Shown here: in pieces, positions 40,556 to 47,726 of the stretch
How positions within the stretch are numbered: the first letter of the stretch is position 1
Layout of the letters: each line of letters opens with the position of its first letter
DNA from: Holophagaceae bacterium
GTDB taxonomy: Bacteria; Acidobacteriota; Holophagae; Holophagales; Holophagaceae
Length of the DNA: 64,000 nucleotides
Assembly: GCA_025363715.1 (NCBI GenBank)
Contig: JANYLR010000059.1
Span: 28,893-92,892, forward strand
Reading direction: 5' to 3'
Notes under the pieces: model-generated
Database searches by the model: none
Seen by the model: only the letters and a program-made list of their open reading frames with translations
Told to the model about the DNA's origin: nothing
Made by a program: the position numbers and the translations under genes

Positions 40556-42442
40556 ATGAACCTTCGTGCCTGGATTCCCGCAACGGTGTTGTTGCTGCTG
40601 CTGTCCGCCGTCGCCGGCGGCCTGATATGGACGCGGGAACCCGCAGCCCAGCCCGCCCAGGACGCCTCCGCCAGCCCAGGCAAACCTGGCAAGGGAATGC
40701 CGGGACTCCGGCGGGTCGCTCCCGTCAAGGAGCGCCTGGTCGACCAGACCCCCCTATTCACGGCCAGGAGCCTGATGCCCCTGGCGACCACCGTCGAGGA
40801 GCAGCAGCTGGCGCGCCAGGCGGAGCGCCTGGCCAACCATGAAGTGGATCTAGCCTTTGCGGACGCCATTCGGCGGGCCGCTTCCTCCGAGATGCCCCAG
40901 ACGCCCGAGGTCAAGGAGCTGGCTGTCCTCAAGGAACAGGCCCAGTCCCAGGTAGAAGCTGACCAGAAGCTCATCGCGCGCCTGAAGAAGCAGCTGGCTG
41001 AGGCTCCGGAATCCAGGAAGGACGCTCTGGAAGATCAGCTCGAAGTCGCCAAGGCCCAGGTCGAGCTGGACCAGGATGATCTCGAATCGGCCGCGGATGA
41101 TCTGGCCCGTGCCGGTGGCGATCCCCAGGCCCGGATCCGCCGCCTGAAGGAGGCCCATGAGGCCGCCGATCGCGAATCCTCCCAGCTGATGGCCGCCCCC
41201 CGCACCACGACCTTTTTCCAACAAGGCAGCCTGGTGGCCCGGATCGCTGAGTGGCGGGCCCAGCGGTCCAAGGAGCAGCGGCTTGAACAGGCCCGGCAGG
41301 AGGCCCTTGCCAAAGGGCAGATACTGGCCACTCGCCGGGAGAAAATCGAAGCCAGGGTCAAGGCGGAGAAGGAAGGACGAGAGGCCGCGAAATCCCGGGC
41401 GTCGAACCTCGTCAAGGACGCACCAGCGGGCGCCGTTGGAACCGGCCGGACGACCTCCAAGGAGGCGGCCTCCTCCCTCCGGCAGTACGGCGATGTGCAG
41501 CGCAGGCTCACGGACATGGGTCGGCGGATCCTGGATCAGCAGGGCCTGGCCGAGACCTACGGGAATTGGATCATCCTGGCCGATGGCCACCGGAACGCCG
41601 CCCTCCACCAGGTGCTGTCCAAGCTGGCCTGGATTCTCGGATTGCTCTTCGGAACCTACCTGGCGGGGCTGGCCATCGACCATGGCTTCCACCTGGCCAC
41701 TGCCGGTGATCGGAAATCCCTCGGCACGGCGAAACCCGTGATGAAGGTCCTGGTCCGGGTGGCGGCGGTCCTGATCATCGGCTACCTGATCCTCGGCATG
41801 CCGGCCCAGCCGGCCACGGTCTTCGGCCTGGCGGGCGCGGGCCTCACCGTAGCCCTGAAGGATTTCATCGTGGCCTTCTTCGGCTGGTTCATCCTCATGG
41901 GCCGTAATGGCCTCCGAGTGGGCGACTGGGTGGAGATCCGGGGTGTGGGGGGTGAGGTGGTGGAGATCGGCCTGCTCCGCACGGTGGTGCTGGAGACGGG
42001 CAGCTGGAACGACGCGGGGCATCCCACGGGACGCCGGGTGGCCTTCGTGAACAACTTCGCCATCGAAGGCCACTTCTTCAACTTCTCCACCAGCGGAAAG
42101 TGGATGTGGGATGAGCTGCACGTTCTGGTCCCCGCCGGCCAGGATCCCTACCTGGTCATCGATGGCGTCCAGAAGCTGGTGGAACAGCAGACCCAGGCCA
42201 ATGCCAAGCTCGCCGAGGCGGAGTGGCAGCAGACCGCCGCCCGGTACCGGGTCAAGACCTTCACGGCTGTTTCCGGGGTCCAGGTGGTTCCCGGCCCCAA
42301 CGGCATGGAAGTGCGAGCGCGCTACATCACCCGTGCCTTCGAACGGCACGAAACCCGTCTCCGGTTGAACCAGGCCGTGGTGGAACTCATGCATGGCCCC
42401 CGCAGTGACGGTGGCAAAGCGGTCGTGAAAGCCGAGGATTGA
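40556..42442 (+). CDS. MscS-family mechanosensitive channel with a long coiled-coil N-terminal region
   Basis: A 628-residue inner-membrane protein. An N-terminal span or signal (WIPATVLLLLLSAVAGGLIW) is followed by about 300 residues of charged coiled coil (for example EAPESRKDALEDQLEVAKAQ). Three spans lie in the second half, with the MscS pore helix region PATVFGLAGAGLTVALKDFI and then the beta domain GRNGLRVGDWVEIRGVGGEV. The C-terminal cytoplasmic part is short. The coiled coil is probably periplasmic. It overlaps the ABC-F gene (TGATG), so the two form an operon. Confidence 0.87.
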   Translation: MNLRAWIPATVLLLLLSAVAGGLIWTREPAAQPAQDASASPGKPGKGMPGLRRVAPVKERLVDQTPLFTARSLMPLATTVEEQQLARQAERLANHEVDLAFADAIRRAASSEMPQTPEVKELAVLKEQAQSQVEADQKLIARLKKQLAEAPESRKDALEDQLEVAKAQVELDQDDLESAADDLARAGGDPQARIRRLKEAHEAADRESSQLMAAPRTTTFFQQGSLVARIAEWRAQRSKEQRLEQARQEALAKGQILATRREKIEARVKAEKEGREAAKSRASNLVKDAPAGAVGTGRTTSKEAASSLRQYGDVQRRLTDMGRRILDQQGLAETYGNWIILADGHRNAALHQVLSKLAWILGLLFGTYLAGLAIDHGFHLATAGDRKSLGTAKPVMKVLVRVAAVLIIGYLILGMPAQPATVFGLAGAGLTVALKDFIVAFFGWFILMGRNGLRVGDWVEIRGVGGEVVEIGLLRTVVLETGSWNDAGHPTGRRVAFVNNFAIEGHFFNFSTSGKWMWDELHVLVPAGQDPYLVIDGVQKLVEQQTQANAKLAEAEWQQTAARYRVKTFTAVSGVQVVPGPNGMEVRARYITRAFERHETRLRLNQAVVELMHGPRSDGGKAVVKAED

Positions 42443-44073
42443 TGATTTCGTTTTCCAATGTCAGCAAGCAGTACGGCAAGCAGATCCTGTTCATCGAAGC
42501 GGATTTCCAGCTCAATCCCGGCGAGAAGGTGGGCCTGGTAGGGCCCAACGGAGCGGGGAAGTCCACCCTGTTCCGCATGATCATGGGTGAGGAATCGCCG
42601 GATGACGGCACGGTCACCCTGCCGAAGAAGCTCACCCTTGGGTACTTCCGGCAGGAGGTGGACGAGATGACCGGCCGGCCCGTGCTGGATGAAGCCATCG
42701 CGGGCAGCGGGAGACTGGGCGACCTGCACCACGAGCTGCTGGACCTGGAGCACGCCATGGCCGATCCGGATCGCGGCGATGAGCTGGAAGCCATCCTGGA
42801 ACGCTTCGGCCACGTGCAGGAGGAGTACCAGCACCTGGGCGGCTACGAGCTGGAGGCCAGAGCCCGGGCCTGCCTGCACGGCCTGGGTTTCGAGGACGAG
42901 CAGATCGACGGGGATGTGGGCGCCCTCTCCGGTGGCTGGAAGATGCGCGTCTCCATGGCCAAGGTCCTGCTCGGCAACTTCGACGTCCTGCTCATGGACG
43001 AGCCCACCAACCACCTGGATATCGAATCCATCCTCTGGCTGGAGACTTTCCTGAAGGCGGTGCCCGCCACCCTGCTGATGACCAGCCATGATCGCGATTT
43101 CATGAACCGCGTGGTGACCAAGGTGCTGGAGATCGATGGTGGCGACATCGTCACCTACTCTGGCGACTACGACTTCTACGTGAAGGAGCGGGAGCAGCGG
43201 GACACCAACCAGGAGGCGGCCTATGCCCGCCAGCAGGCCAAGCTGGCCAAGGAGCAACGGTTCATCGAGCGCTTCTCATCCCACGCCGCCAAGGCTGCCC
43301 AGGTGCAGAGCCGCGTGAAGGCCCTGGACAAGATCGAGCGCATCGAGCTGCCCAAGAAACGCAAAGTGGTGAAGTGGGACTTCCGGCTGCCCGGCCGCTC
43401 CGGTGACGACGTGGCCATGCTGGAGGGCGTCTGCAAGGCCTACGGCACCCGCAAGCTCTACGACCAGTTCGGCCTGCACATCCGCCGCGGCGAGCGCTGG
43501 TGTGTCATGGGCAAGAACGGGGCGGGGAAGTCGACCTTGCTGAAGATGGTGTCCGGCGCGATCCAGCCGGACGCGGGCTCCGTGCGCCTGGGCGCCAGCC
43601 TGAACCTGGGCTACTTCTCCCAGCAGGCCCTGGATCTGCTGGATCCGGACCTCACCGTGATCGAACAGATGCAGAAGGACTTCCCCATGGAGGGCCTGGG
43701 CGTGCTGCGCAACTTGCTGGGCGCCTTCCAGTTCTCCGGCGACGACGTGGACAAGAAGGTCCGCTCCATCTCCGGCGGTGAGAAATCCCGTCTGGTCATG
43801 GCGCGGATGCTCTTCAACCCCCCGAACTTCCTGGTGCTGGACGAGCCCACCAACCACCTGGACCTGGCCACCAAGGAGATGCTCATCGAGGCCCTGAAGG
43901 ATTTCGAAGGCACCATGCTCTTCGTGTCCCACGATCGCGCCTTCCTGCGAGGCTTGGCGAACCGCGTGCTGGAACTGGGCGGCGAAGAACACGACGGCCC
44001 CCTGGTCTTCGGGGGTTCCTATCCGGAATACGTGGAACGCATGGGCCGCGAAGCACCGGGCGTGCATAACTAG
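42442..44073 (+). CDS. ABC-F family ATPase (ribosome-associated type)
   Basis: A 543-residue cytoplasmic protein with two ABC domains and no membrane part. Walker A motifs: VGPNGAGKSTLFRM (about 34-47) and GKNGAGKSTLLKM (second domain). Signatures: ALSGGWKMRVSMAKVLL and SISGGEKSRLVMARML, each followed by a Walker B with DEPTNHLD. The inter-domain linker is the P-site tRNA interaction motif typical of EttA/YbiT/Uup. Such proteins act on the ribosome as translation factors or confer drug resistance. The ATG overlaps the MscS stop (TGATG). Which subfamily it belongs to was not tested. Confidence 0.92.
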   Translation: MISFSNVSKQYGKQILFIEADFQLNPGEKVGLVGPNGAGKSTLFRMIMGEESPDDGTVTLPKKLTLGYFRQEVDEMTGRPVLDEAIAGSGRLGDLHHELLDLEHAMADPDRGDELEAILERFGHVQEEYQHLGGYELEARARACLHGLGFEDEQIDGDVGALSGGWKMRVSMAKVLLGNFDVLLMDEPTNHLDIESILWLETFLKAVPATLLMTSHDRDFMNRVVTKVLEIDGGDIVTYSGDYDFYVKEREQRDTNQEAAYARQQAKLAKEQRFIERFSSHAAKAAQVQSRVKALDKIERIELPKKRKVVKWDFRLPGRSGDDVAMLEGVCKAYGTRKLYDQFGLHIRRGERWCVMGKNGAGKSTLLKMVSGAIQPDAGSVRLGASLNLGYFSQQALDLLDPDLTVIEQMQKDFPMEGLGVLRNLLGAFQFSGDDVDKKVRSISGGEKSRLVMARMLFNPPNFLVLDEPTNHLDLATKEMLIEALKDFEGTMLFVSHDRAFLRGLANRVLELGGEEHDGPLVFGGSYPEYVERMGREAPGVHN

Positions 44074-44529
44074 GCCGAATGAAAGTTCGCCCTGGAATTC
44101 AGGAATAAGAAAAGCGGAACACAGAGGGCACAGAGCGCCGCAGAGGACACAGAGCAAAGCGCTGGTCACGGAAGATACGGAGGAAAGCCGGAAGGCACGG
44201 AAACAAGCAGGGGCGTCCGCTCCGACAGCACGGGCTGCATCCCGGGGGCGCCGGAGTCGCGCTTTTTGGACGCGATCGCGGCGCCCCCGGAATCACTTCC
44301 GGCCCTGCCGGAAGCCGCCTTCGGCGGGCCCGCGCGGGGAGGGCCACGGCCCCTTCCGTGTCTTCCGTGAAATTCCGTGTCTTCCGTGACCAGCCAGGAA
44401 GTGGAAGATTGGTCGGTGCTTGGGTGGGACCTCCCCGCGGCAGTTCTCTGTGTCTTCTGTGGCCCTCGGTGGCCTCTGTGTTCCTGTTTTTTTGGAATGC
44501 TGGACGCGCCCCTCCGCACTTTCGGGCTC
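44074..44529. repeat. Nested inverted-repeat element with 9-nt periodic arms
   Basis: This 456-nt spacer, which has no sound gene, carries three nested inverted pairs. Outer arms: 44116-44154 with 44446-44484 (39 nt each, about 33 matching), made of 9-nt units such as ACACAGAGG. Inner arms: 44162-44203 with 44345-44393, made of units such as CACGGAAGA; the 20-nt ends (44162-44181 and 44374-44393) match in all but one base. Centre: 44242-44252 with 44280-44290, an 11-bp perfect stem (CCGGGGGCGCC and GGCGCCCCCGG). No transposase or target-site duplication was seen. Confidence 0.75.
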
Positions 44530-45459
44530 TCAGCGAACGTGGTCGTCTTTCTCGGTAGTACGGAGCAAGGGTGGTGGCTGGCAACAGAGAGTGACTACGT
44601 CCCCGGTGCGGGGATGGCTCAGTTCCAGCAAGTGGGCGTGCAGGAGGTAGCCCGGGTCGCCGGGCAGGGCCTCGGTCCCTGGCAATGGTGTTCCACCCGA
44701 ACCGTAGAGGGGATCCCCCGCCAGCGGATGTCCGGCCCAGGCCATGTGGATGCGGATCTGGTGGGGGCGACCCGTGAGGATCTCCACATCCACAAGGGTC
44801 GTGCCGTCCCGCCGCTCCAGGACGGTCACCAGGCTGCGGGAGTGGCGCCCCCCTGGGGCGGCGGCGTGCAGCAGTCCCAGGGGGGCGTAGGGCACCTCCC
44901 CGATGGGGGCAGTGATGTCGAAGGCATCCTGTTCGATGTGCCCGCCACAGAGGGCCCGGTAGACCTTGCGGGTCTGCTGTGCCTGGAAGGCTGTCTGGAG
45001 CGGCTTCCGCCCTTCGGTGGTGGGCGCGAACAGCACGATCCCCGAGGTGCCCCGGCCCAGGCGGTGCATGGGGCTGGCCTCCGGATGCCGGCGCCGCACC
45101 AGGGCCAGGAGGGTGTGTTCCAGGAATTCACCGCCCCCGGGCAGGGTGGGCAGGCCACTGGGCTTGGCCACGGCCAGCAGGTCGGCATCTTCGAAAAGAA
45201 TGGCCGTGGCCAGGGGTACCTCGGGTTCGGCCCAGGGGGGCCGGCACCAGATGAGCTGTTGGCCGGGTCGGAGGCATTCATCGCCTTGGGCGGGCTGGTC
45301 CCCGAGGAACACCTGGCCCGATCCGATCCTCTCCAGCCAGAGCGCCTCAGTGGCCAGGGGATACCGTGTGGCGAGATGGGCCAGCACGGTCCTCCCGGAC
45401 TCCGCGAGACCAATTTGTTCCAGGTAGCGGAATCCGTCGTTCAGCGCAGGCATGGTCAT
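44530..45459 (-). CDS. RluA-family pseudouridine synthase, usual catalytic Asp replaced
   Basis: A 309-residue protein with the fold and motifs of RluA/RluC/RluD: LLAVAKPSGLPTLPGGG, then MHRLGRGTSGIVLFA, DVEILTGRPHQIRIHMAWAG and HPLAGDPLYG. The family's catalytic Asp is in HRLDRxTSG; here position 135 is Gly (HRLGRGTSG). An N-terminal S4-like region is not evident. Because the rest is conserved it may bind RNA without modifying it, or use another residue. It ends next to the inverted-repeat element at 44.1-44.5 kb. Confidence 0.88.
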   Translation of the reverse strand: MTMPALNDGFRYLEQIGLAESGRTVLAHLATRYPLATEALWLERIGSGQVFLGDQPAQGDECLRPGQQLIWCRPPWAEPEVPLATAILFEDADLLAVAKPSGLPTLPGGGEFLEHTLLALVRRRHPEASPMHRLGRGTSGIVLFAPTTEGRKPLQTAFQAQQTRKVYRALCGGHIEQDAFDITAPIGEVPYAPLGLLHAAAPGGRHSRSLVTVLERRDGTTLVDVEILTGRPHQIRIHMAWAGHPLAGDPLYGSGGTPLPGTEALPGDPGYLLHAHLLELSHPRTGDVVTLCCQPPPLLRTTEKDDHVR

Positions 45460-45492
45460 CCAGGGCAGCGCCTCATCCTGGGCGGTCCCGGA

Positions 45493-47028
45493 TTATCGCA
45501 GCTTGAAGCGCCGCACAGTCTCCTTGAGCGTTTCGGCCACCCGGGACAGTTCGTCGGAGGTCTTGGCGACCTCGTGCACGGTAGCGGCCAGCTGGTGGGT
45601 GGCGGCGGCATTCTGGTCGAGCCGGGTGGCGGTCTGGTTCATCAGGCGGCCCACCTCCTCACTGGTCTGGGCCTGGCCTTTACTGAGGCTCCCGATCTCA
45701 TGAATGCTGCCGGAGACTTCGGAAATCCGATCCCGGATCGCCTCCAGGTGATGGAGGGTCACGTCCACGCTGGAGGCCCCCTCGGTCACCGCTTCCTGCA
45801 TGGCGCTGATGGTTTCCTCGATCTCCTTGGCGCTGTGCCCGCTGCGGTCGGCCAGCACGCGCACTTCCTCGGCGACCACCGCGAAGCCCTTGCCCTGGGC
45901 GCCGGCCTTGGCGGCCTCGATGGCCGCGTTGAGTGACAGCAGGTTGGTCTGTCGGGCCAGGTTCTGGATCACCTTCACCGTGCGGACGATGCGCGAAGTG
46001 GCCTCCTGGATGGCCTGCATGCCCTGGGACGTGCCCCGGCCCGTTTCGGCCCCCCGGTCCGTGTCCTGGACGGCGGCATCGGTTTTCGCCCCCGTCTGGC
46101 GCGTGTGCTCGGCCATGGAGGCCACGTTGGCATCCAGCTGCCGCAGGGCTTCCAGGACCTCGCGGCCGGCCTGCCGCAGGTCCTCACCCACCCGGGCGGT
46201 CTCCTGGACCGTCTGGCTCATCTGCTCGGCGCTGGCCGCCAGCTGGGTGCTGCCGGAAGCCACCTGCTCGGAGGCCGTGCCCATGCCGCCCAGGGCCTGG
46301 TTCAGGTCTGACACCATGCCATTGAAGGTTCGGGCCAACTGGCCGATCTCGTCTTCGCTCTCCACCGGAGCCACCACCGTCATGTCGCCGGTGGCCACCT
46401 GGCCGATGGCGCCGGAGAGGTGTTCGAGGGGCGTGAGGATGGAGGACTTCACCCGCTGGATGATGATGAAGCTGATGAGCACCAGGAGGGCCGCCCCGGC
46501 AAGGATCGCGAGGATCCGCATGTTCCGCTGGGCTCGGTACAACCCGGCGGTGGACATGGAGACGCCGAAGGAAGCCACCAGCTCCCCCGCCTTGCGGCCC
46601 TTGAAGGAAGCGATTCCGAAGGCCTCGTGACACTGATTGCAGGAATCCTTCAAACGGCCGGGGCTGAGCGCGTAGATCCTGGGATCCCCGCCGGCATCGG
46701 TGAAGTGGCCCACCTGGATCTCCATGGAAGGATTGCCGATGAACCGGCCCAGGCTCCTGCGCTCGAAGGCCTCGGCTGCCGGGTCCTTGGAGTAGCGTCC
46801 GTCCAGGACCCGGTGAAAGGCCATGCCGCGGGCCTTGCAGTAGTCCTCGGCATCCGCATGGAACATGGAACCGGAGGCGACGGCCAGGGAGGTCAGGTGC
46901 TCTTCGAAGGCCTTTTCTGCCTGGGTGGTCTGGTACAAGCTGACGCCCCAGATGGCCAGACCGATCAGGGCCGCCAGGGCCAGGGTCACGGGCAGGAAGA
47001 ACTTCAGGGCAAGCCCTTTGCGTTTCAT
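45493..47028 (-). CDS. Methyl-accepting chemotaxis protein with a periplasmic heme-binding motif
   Basis: A 511-residue chemoreceptor. TM1 at about 10-30, a periplasmic DUF3365-like sensor at about 35-170 that contains a single CxxCH motif (CNQCHEAFG, about 130-138), and TM2 at about 171-191. A HAMP domain follows, then the long MA coiled coil with the hairpin tip EEVRVLADRSGHSAKEIEET. The CxxCH is the site at which c-type heme would attach after export, so the receptor may sense redox state, oxygen, NO or CO. It is divergent from a secreted Cache protein gene (175 nt apart). Confidence 0.92.
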   Translation of the reverse strand: MKRKGLALKFFLPVTLALAALIGLAIWGVSLYQTTQAEKAFEEHLTSLAVASGSMFHADAEDYCKARGMAFHRVLDGRYSKDPAAEAFERRSLGRFIGNPSMEIQVGHFTDAGGDPRIYALSPGRLKDSCNQCHEAFGIASFKGRKAGELVASFGVSMSTAGLYRAQRNMRILAILAGAALLVLISFIIIQRVKSSILTPLEHLSGAIGQVATGDMTVVAPVESEDEIGQLARTFNGMVSDLNQALGGMGTASEQVASGSTQLAASAEQMSQTVQETARVGEDLRQAGREVLEALRQLDANVASMAEHTRQTGAKTDAAVQDTDRGAETGRGTSQGMQAIQEATSRIVRTVKVIQNLARQTNLLSLNAAIEAAKAGAQGKGFAVVAEEVRVLADRSGHSAKEIEETISAMQEAVTEGASSVDVTLHHLEAIRDRISEVSGSIHEIGSLSKGQAQTSEEVGRLMNQTATRLDQNAAATHQLAATVHEVAKTSDELSRVAETLKETVRRFKLR

Positions 47029-47134
47029 AGGCCGAGCCCCTTAGAAAAACAACTGAAGACGGACAGCTCTGTTTCGGCATTCCCCCCCCTGGAGTTGAAA
47101 AGTGGCGGGTCACACCCCAATCCCACCGCATTCC

Positions 47135-47162
47135 TAAAGTGGTGGCCGGGAACAACCGCAAA
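47135..47162 (+). promoter_or_regulatory. Possible sigma-28-type promoter of the secreted Cache gene
   Basis: TAAAGTGG (47135-47142) and ACCGCAAA (47155-47162) resemble the FliA consensus TAAAGTTT-N11-GCCGATAA with a 12-nt gap: 6/8 and 5/8 matches. It lies 42 nt before the ATG, in the spacer shared with the chemoreceptor. A weak call. Confidence 0.3.
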
Positions 47163-47203
47163 GCAGGAAGGACCCAGAGGATGGGCCATTTGAGGGGATA
47201 GGG

Positions 47204-47662
47204 ATGCGAAAGACATGGGTAGTAATGACGATGGCGGCGCTGATTGCGCTTCCGCTCGCCGCCCAGACCCGGGATCAGGCCAAGGCACTCGTGAAACAGG
47301 CGACGGAGTTCGCGAAGAAAAACACCAAGGATAAATTCCTGGAAGAGGTGTCGGGAACCAAGGGTCAGTTCCACTTCAACAAGGGTCAGAACAACGACCT
47401 CTACATCTTCGTGTACGACCTGGAAGGCAAGGTGCTGGGCCACGGCGTGCGGCGCGAACTGGTAGGCATCAACCGCTGGACCTCCAAGGATCCCGATGGC
47501 AAGCCCTGGATCCAGGATTGGACCCGGCTGGTCAAGGAGAAGGGCAGCGGCTGGATCGAGTACAAAGAACTGAACCCCGCCCAGAACAACAAGATCATGA
47601 AGAAGGCCTCCTTTGTGGAGCTCTTCAACGGCATGGTCATCGGGGCCGGCATCTACGAGTAG
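47204..47662 (+). CDS. Secreted single-Cache-domain protein
   Basis: A 152-residue exported protein: signal peptide MRKTWVVMTMAALIALPLAAQ, then a compact sCache_2-like domain with KGQNNDLYIFVYDLEGKVLG, GINRWTSKDPDGKPWI and the C-terminal FVELFNGMVIGAGIYE. Cache domains usually bind small ligands in the periplasm, most often as part of a receptor; here it is free. It is divergent from the heme-motif chemoreceptor, which suggests that it may deliver a ligand or serve as a soluble sensing partner. A strong terminator follows. Confidence 0.87.
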   Translation: MRKTWVVMTMAALIALPLAAQTRDQAKALVKQATEFAKKNTKDKFLEEVSGTKGQFHFNKGQNNDLYIFVYDLEGKVLGHGVRRELVGINRWTSKDPDGKPWIQDWTRLVKEKGSGWIEYKELNPAQNNKIMKKASFVELFNGMVIGAGIYE

Positions 47663-47679
47663 GAGCGCCCGCAGGAACA

Positions 47680-47708
47680 AAAAGGAGGGGGCGCCGCCCC
47701 CTCCTTTT
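47680..47708. terminator. Bidirectional terminator between the Cache gene and ftcD
   Basis: A 13-bp inverted repeat (AAAAGGAGGGGGC and GCCCCCTCCTTTT) with a GCC loop lies between the convergent Cache gene and ftcD. A and T runs on both sides make it work in either direction. Confidence 0.87.
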
Positions 47709-47726
47709 CGTAGGGCACCACAGGCG

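Noticed and set aside
44099..44584. Minus-strand frame of 161 codons in the 44-kb spacer, and plus-strand frames through it
   Set aside because: They run through the inverted-repeat element and the RluA gene's 3' end; no start signal or protein similarity.
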